Source of the DNA: CAVSJR01 sp963728285 | GTDB taxonomy: Bacteria > Actinomycetota > UBA4738 > HRBIN12 | Direction: 5' to 3' | Length of the DNA: 64,000 nucleotides | Assembly: GCA_963728285.1 (NCBI GenBank) | Contig: CAVSJR010000005.1 | Span: 372,001 to 436,000 of the forward strand | Shown: one piece after another, positions 60,515 to 64,000 of the stretch | How the letters are laid out: each line of letters starts with the position of its first letter | Numbering within the stretch: position 1 is the first letter of the stretch | Notes under the pieces: generated by a model | What the model saw: the letters and a program-made list of their open reading frames with translations, nothing else | What the model was told of the DNA's origin: nothing | The model's database searches: none | Made by a program: the position numbers and the translations under genes

Positions 60515-61733
60515 ATGAAGATCTTGGTGATCGGCACAGGCGGGGTCGGGTCGGCCTTCGCTGCCATCGCGGCCGGGCGGGATTTCTACGAGCACATCGT
60601 GCTCGCCGACCTCGACGAAGGGCGCGCGCGACGGGTGGCCGAGCGTCACGGAGACCGGTTCAGCGCCGCCTCCGTCGATGCCTCCGATCGCAGCGCGATC
60701 TCGGAGCTCGCGTCCACGAACGGGTGCGACGTCATCGTCAATGCCGCCGATCCTCGGTTCGTCATGCCGATCTTCGACGCGGCCTTCGACTCCGGGTGCA
60801 CGTATCTCGACATGGCGATGTCGCTCTCGGCGAGGCATCCCGACAAGCCGCACGAGCTGGTGGGGACGAAGCTCGGCGACGAGCAATTCGCCAAGGCATC
60901 GGCCTGGGAGGACAAGGGACTCCTCGCCCTCGTTGGGATCGGCGTCGAGCCGGGCATGTCCGACGTGTTCGCGCGCTACGCCGCCGACCACCTGTTCTCG
61001 ACGATCGATGAGATCGGGGTCCGCGACGGAGCGAACCTCGAGGTGGAGGGCTATCGATTCGCCCCCTCCTTCTCGATCTGGACCACGATCGAGGAGTGCC
61101 TGAACCCCCCCGTGATCTGGGAGAAGGACAGAGGCTGGTACACGACGCCCCCCTTCTCGGAGCCGGAGACGTTCGTCTTTCCCGAGGGCATCGGCCCGGT
61201 CGAGTGCGTGAACGTGGAGCACGAGGAGGTCCTGCTCATCCCGCGCTGGATCGATGCCAACCGCGTCACCTTCAAGTACGGCCTCGGCGAGGAGTTCATT
61301 CAGGTGCTGCAGACCCTGGCCCTGTTGGGGTTGGACTCGACGAAGCCGGTGAAGGTGCGGGGAGCGGAGGTGGCGCCCCGCGACGTCGTCGCTGCGGTGT
61401 TGCCGGATCCGGCGACGCTGGGCGACAAGATGCACGGCAAGACGTGCGCTGGGACGTGGGTCAGGGGAACCGGCGTGGACGGCAATCGCCCGGGAGGTCT
61501 ACCTGTACCACGTCGCCGACAACGACGAGACGATGGCGCGCGACGGATCCCAGGCCGTCGTCTGGCAGACGGCGATCAATCCCGTCATCGCCCTCGAGCT
61601 GGTCGCGACCGGCGCGTGGACGGGCTCGGGGGTCCTCGGTCCGGAGGCGTTCGACGCGGTCCCGTTCCTCGATTTGCTGAACGCCTACGGCTCCCCCTGG
61701 GGGATCGAGGAGCGAGGCCCGCAGCCTCGCTGA
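60515..61733 (+). CDS. Saccharopine dehydrogenase-like NAD(P)-binding protein (frameshifted)
   Basis: The repaired length is about 405 residues. The Rossmann start MKILVIGTGGVGSAFAAIAA, LADLDEGRARRVAERHG and DVIVNAADPRFVMPIFDAAF, then GCTYLDMAMSL and GVEPGMSDVFARYAADHLF, follow the saccharopine-dehydrogenase / carboxynorspermidine-synthase fold. One extra C at 61489-61491 breaks the frame near the end; it resumes REVYLYHVADNDETMARDGS and AVVWQTAINPVIALELVATG, then GSGVLGPEAFDAVPFLDLL. The role could be lysine or polyamine metabolism; the substrate is not certain. Confidence 0.85.
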
Positions 61734-61870
61734 CCCGGGGTCCGTTCGGCCGACCCGGATTTCCACGCCCGAACTCGGTGCCGGCGCGGCTCACGCGCAT
61801 CGGGTCGGCCGTGGGGTAGCCTCGCCGTGAGCGTCCCTGCTTCGGGGACCGGGGATCCACGGAGGCTCTC

Positions 61871-63154
61871 GTGGCGGACATCGAGACGGCTGGACGATCC
61901 ACGACGGATCCGGCCGAGGCCGGCGCCGGCGCGCAGACCGGTCCGATCACGCCCCCCGCCCCCGACGATCGCGGGCGCGACGAGATGCCGCGATGGATCC
62001 CGAAGCTCCTGCTGTTGGTCGTGGCGACGATCGCGGCCGCGCTCGCCGCCTACTGGTTCCTCGGAAAGATCCGGGATCTCATCATCTGGCTGATCGTCGC
62101 GCTCTTCCTGTCGTTCGCGCTGGAGCCCGCCGTCAACTACCTCGTCAAGCGCGGCTGGCGCCGGGGCCTCGCGACCGGCGCCGTGCTGTTCGCGCTCGTC
62201 CTGTTGATGATCGTGGTGGTCGGCGCGATGACGCCGCTGATCATCTCGCAGGTCCAGGAGCTGATCCGCAGCGTCCCCGAATGGCTCGATCGCGTGAACG
62301 TCTACTCGATGCGATGGTTCAAGCTGGACGTCTCCTCGGGCCGGGTCCTGGATCAGCTCACGTCCCTGGATGCCTCGGTGAAGGACTATGCGACCAACAT
62401 CGCGGGGAATCTGCTCGGCTTCGGAGCTCGGGCGCTCACGGCCTTCTTCGAGGTGCTGACCATCGGGCTGTTCACGTTCTACCTCGTCGCCGACGGACCG
62501 AGGTTCCGGCGCGCCATCTGTTCGTTGATGCGACCGGAGCGCCAGCGTGAGGTGCTGCGAGCCTGGGAGATCGCGGTCGACAAGACCGGCGGCTACTTCT
62601 ACTCCCGACTGCTGCTGGGGACGATCGCCGGCGTCACGATCTGGATCTTCCTGGTCATCATCGACGTGCCGTTCGCCCTGCCGCTGGCGATCTGGATGGG
62701 GTTCTTCTCCACCTTCGTGCCGATCGTCGGCACCTACATCGGCTCCGCCGTCCCGATCCTCGTGGCGTTGCTCGACGAACCGTGGAAGGGGGTGGCGATC
62801 CTCATCTACATCCTCGTCTACCAACAGATCGAGAACTACATCCTCAGCCCGCGGATCACGGCCCGAACCATGGAGCTCCACCCGGCGGTCGCCTTCGGCT
62901 CGGCGATCGCGGGGGCGAGCCTGCTCGGCGCCGTGGGGGCCTTCCTGGCCCTTCCCGCGGCCGCGATCATCCAATCGGCCGTCTCGAGCTACGTCACGCG
63001 CCACGCCGTCATGGAGACCGAGCTCACGAAGGATCACAGCGAGGCCGACATCGAGGCGGCCCGGGAGGTGCAGAAGCAACGCCGAAAGGATTCCTTCGCC
63101 GTCTTTCGCCGGCTGCGAGAGCGCCGTCGCGGCGGGGGCTCCGACCAGGGCTGA
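61871..63154 (+). CDS. AI-2E family transporter
   Basis: This 427-residue membrane protein has eight or so spans (WIPKLLLLVVATIAAALAAYW, cut here as WIPKLLLLVVATIAAALAAY, then DLIIWLIVALFLSFALEP, GAVLFALVLLMIVVVGAM and FEVLTIGLFTFYLVADGPRF). It carries the family signature FFSTFVPIVGTYIGSAVPIL, then YQQIENYILSPRITARTMEL. Family members export autoinducer-2-like or other small solutes, or act as Na+/H+ antiporters. The acidic N-terminus and basic C-terminus are cytoplasmic. The start is GTG 61871. Confidence 0.9.
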   Translation: MADIETAGRSTTDPAEAGAGAQTGPITPPAPDDRGRDEMPRWIPKLLLLVVATIAAALAAYWFLGKIRDLIIWLIVALFLSFALEPAVNYLVKRGWRRGLATGAVLFALVLLMIVVVGAMTPLIISQVQELIRSVPEWLDRVNVYSMRWFKLDVSSGRVLDQLTSLDASVKDYATNIAGNLLGFGARALTAFFEVLTIGLFTFYLVADGPRFRRAICSLMRPERQREVLRAWEIAVDKTGGYFYSRLLLGTIAGVTIWIFLVIIDVPFALPLAIWMGFFSTFVPIVGTYIGSAVPILVALLDEPWKGVAILIYILVYQQIENYILSPRITARTMELHPAVAFGSAIAGASLLGAVGAFLALPAAAIIQSAVSSYVTRHAVMETELTKDHSEADIEAAREVQKQRRKDSFAVFRRLRERRRGGGSDQG

Positions 63155-63212
63155 GGCCTGGCTCCGGCGGCGTCCCGGGATTCATCGCCGCCTCGTTCAC
63201 TAGACTTCTGCG

Positions 63213-64000
63213 GTGCTCTTCCCGACGACCGAGTTCGCCCTCTTCTTCATCGTCGTCTTCCTCGTCCACTGGCTGCTGAACCCCTTTCGCACGCCGTGGA
63301 AGCTGTTCATGATCGCCGCCAGCTACTTCTTCTACGCGTGGTGGGACTGGCACTTCATCTTCCTGCTCGGCGGGTTCAGCGTCATCGCGCAGGTCGGGGC
63401 CCTGGCGGTTCATCGCCGCAGCGATCCCGCGAGCCGGCGAACGGCGGTGATCATCGCGGTGGCCGCGGCGCTCGCGCCCCTGGCCTGGTTCAAGTACTAC
63501 GGGTTCTTCTCGCTCAGCGCCGACAACGCCCTCGGCTCGTTCGGGGTCGAATCGCCCCTTCCGCTGCTGCAGATCCTCCTGCCGGTCGGCATCTCCTTCT
63601 ACACCTTCATGGGCATCAGCTACATCGTGGACGTGTACCGGCGCCAGCTCGAGCCGGCCGGCTGGCTCGATACGTTCCTCTACCTGTCGTTCTTTCCGCA
63701 CCTGGTGGCCGGCCCGATCGTGCGCGGCGGGGAGCTCTTCCCCCAGATCGCCAAGCGGCGGGACCCCAAACACGTCGACTTCTCTCGTGCCGCCTATCTC
63801 ATCTTCGCGGGGCTCTTCAAGAAGGTGGTGCTCTCGAGCTACCTCGCCACGACGATCGTCGATCCGGTGTTCGGCGATCCCGGAGCCCACAGCTCGTTGG
63901 AGATCCTCGTGGCCGTCTACGGCTACGCGGTGCAGATCTACGCGGACTTCAGCGGCTACACCGACATTGCGATCGGCATCGCGCTGCTGCTCGGGTTCGA
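63213..64000 (+). CDS. MBOAT-family O-acyltransferase (AlgI/DltB-like), 3' truncated
   Basis: The gene runs off the window; 262 residues are visible from GTG 63213. Hydrophobic spans alternate with MBOAT motifs: LFPTTEFALFFIVVFLVHWL, LFMIAASYFFYAWWDWHFIF, LAWFKYYGFFSL, LLPVGISFYTFMGISYIVDV, LSFFPHLVAGPIVRGGELFP and YAVQIYADFSGYTDIAIGIA (ends in the region before the catalytic His). It transfers acyl groups to extracellular polysaccharide such as alginate-like or teichoic polymers. It likely begins an operon continuing to the right. Confidence 0.92.
   Translation, partial: MLFPTTEFALFFIVVFLVHWLLNPFRTPWKLFMIAASYFFYAWWDWHFIFLLGGFSVIAQVGALAVHRRSDPASRRTAVIIAVAAALAPLAWFKYYGFFSLSADNALGSFGVESPLPLLQILLPVGISFYTFMGISYIVDVYRRQLEPAGWLDTFLYLSFFPHLVAGPIVRGGELFPQIAKRRDPKHVDFSRAAYLIFAGLFKKVVLSSYLATTIVDPVFGDPGAHSSLEILVAVYGYAVQIYADFSGYTDIAIGIALLLGF

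Overview
The window is high-GC chromosomal DNA from an uncultured bacterium, most likely a deep-branching Actinomycetota. This rests on codon use, a SigG-like ECF factor with a SnoaL tail, a PrmC-related methyltransferase of actinobacterial type, a GerW/YtfJ protein, sortase with cupredoxin, and a methylcitrate operon. A related high-GC phylum such as Chloroflexota cannot be excluded by eye.

Layout. 1-5.1 kb holds signalling and surface genes: two overlapping histidine kinases, a cupredoxin-sortase pair, and a divergent STAS / RsbW-like pair. 5.1-14.5 kb holds single-gene housekeeping and enzyme units: AlkZ-like protein, methyltransferases, metalloprotease, SRPBCC, DinB, SnoaL, DHFR-like, alpha/beta hydrolases, nucleotidyltransferase and small membrane proteins. 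14.6-17.75 kb is a small island on the 3' side of tRNA-Leu(UAG), marked by two tRNA-Leu 3' fragments, with an isochorismatase-SSADH pair and a methyltransferase. 18-26 kb has a His-rich peptide, zinc-ribbon protein, PrmC-like enzyme, RodZ, a DUF2207 membrane protein that appears to start at CTG, a phosphodiester glycosidase, and a PAS/MBL pair. 26-35.5 kb has a GcvT/DmdA-like enzyme divergent from a TetR regulator, a TOPRIM protein, an ECF sigma factor with a STAS gene, a glycosidase-like protein, an FAD oxidoreductase and AlkA. 35.9-43.2 kb is an apparent accretion zone on the 3' side of tRNA-Lys(CUU): three partial tRNA copies in the same orientation separate cargo (two nucleotide-cyclase proteins, two VOC proteins, secreted proteins, an RTX remnant). 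43.4-47.4 kb has tRNA-His, two heavily disrupted class III aminotransferases and a homocysteine methyltransferase. 47.5-52.7 kb has the methylcitrate operon prpD-prpB-prpC and purE-purK. 52.8-60.4 kb has secreted and surface proteins (dimethylformamidase-like, CAP, sulfatase, dienelactone hydrolase, allene-oxide-cyclase-barrel) up to tRNA-Arg(UCU). 60.5-64 kb has a saccharopine-dehydrogenase-like enzyme, an AI-2E transporter and the start of an MBOAT acyltransferase.

At least sixteen genes contain a single-base frameshift, most of them in G or C runs, where the family signature continues in the next frame. I read these mainly as uncorrected long-read assembly errors and give the repaired gene extents. 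The tandem aminotransferases at 43.4-46.3 kb are far more disrupted and may be real decay or a low-coverage stretch. No integrase, transposase or CRISPR array was found.
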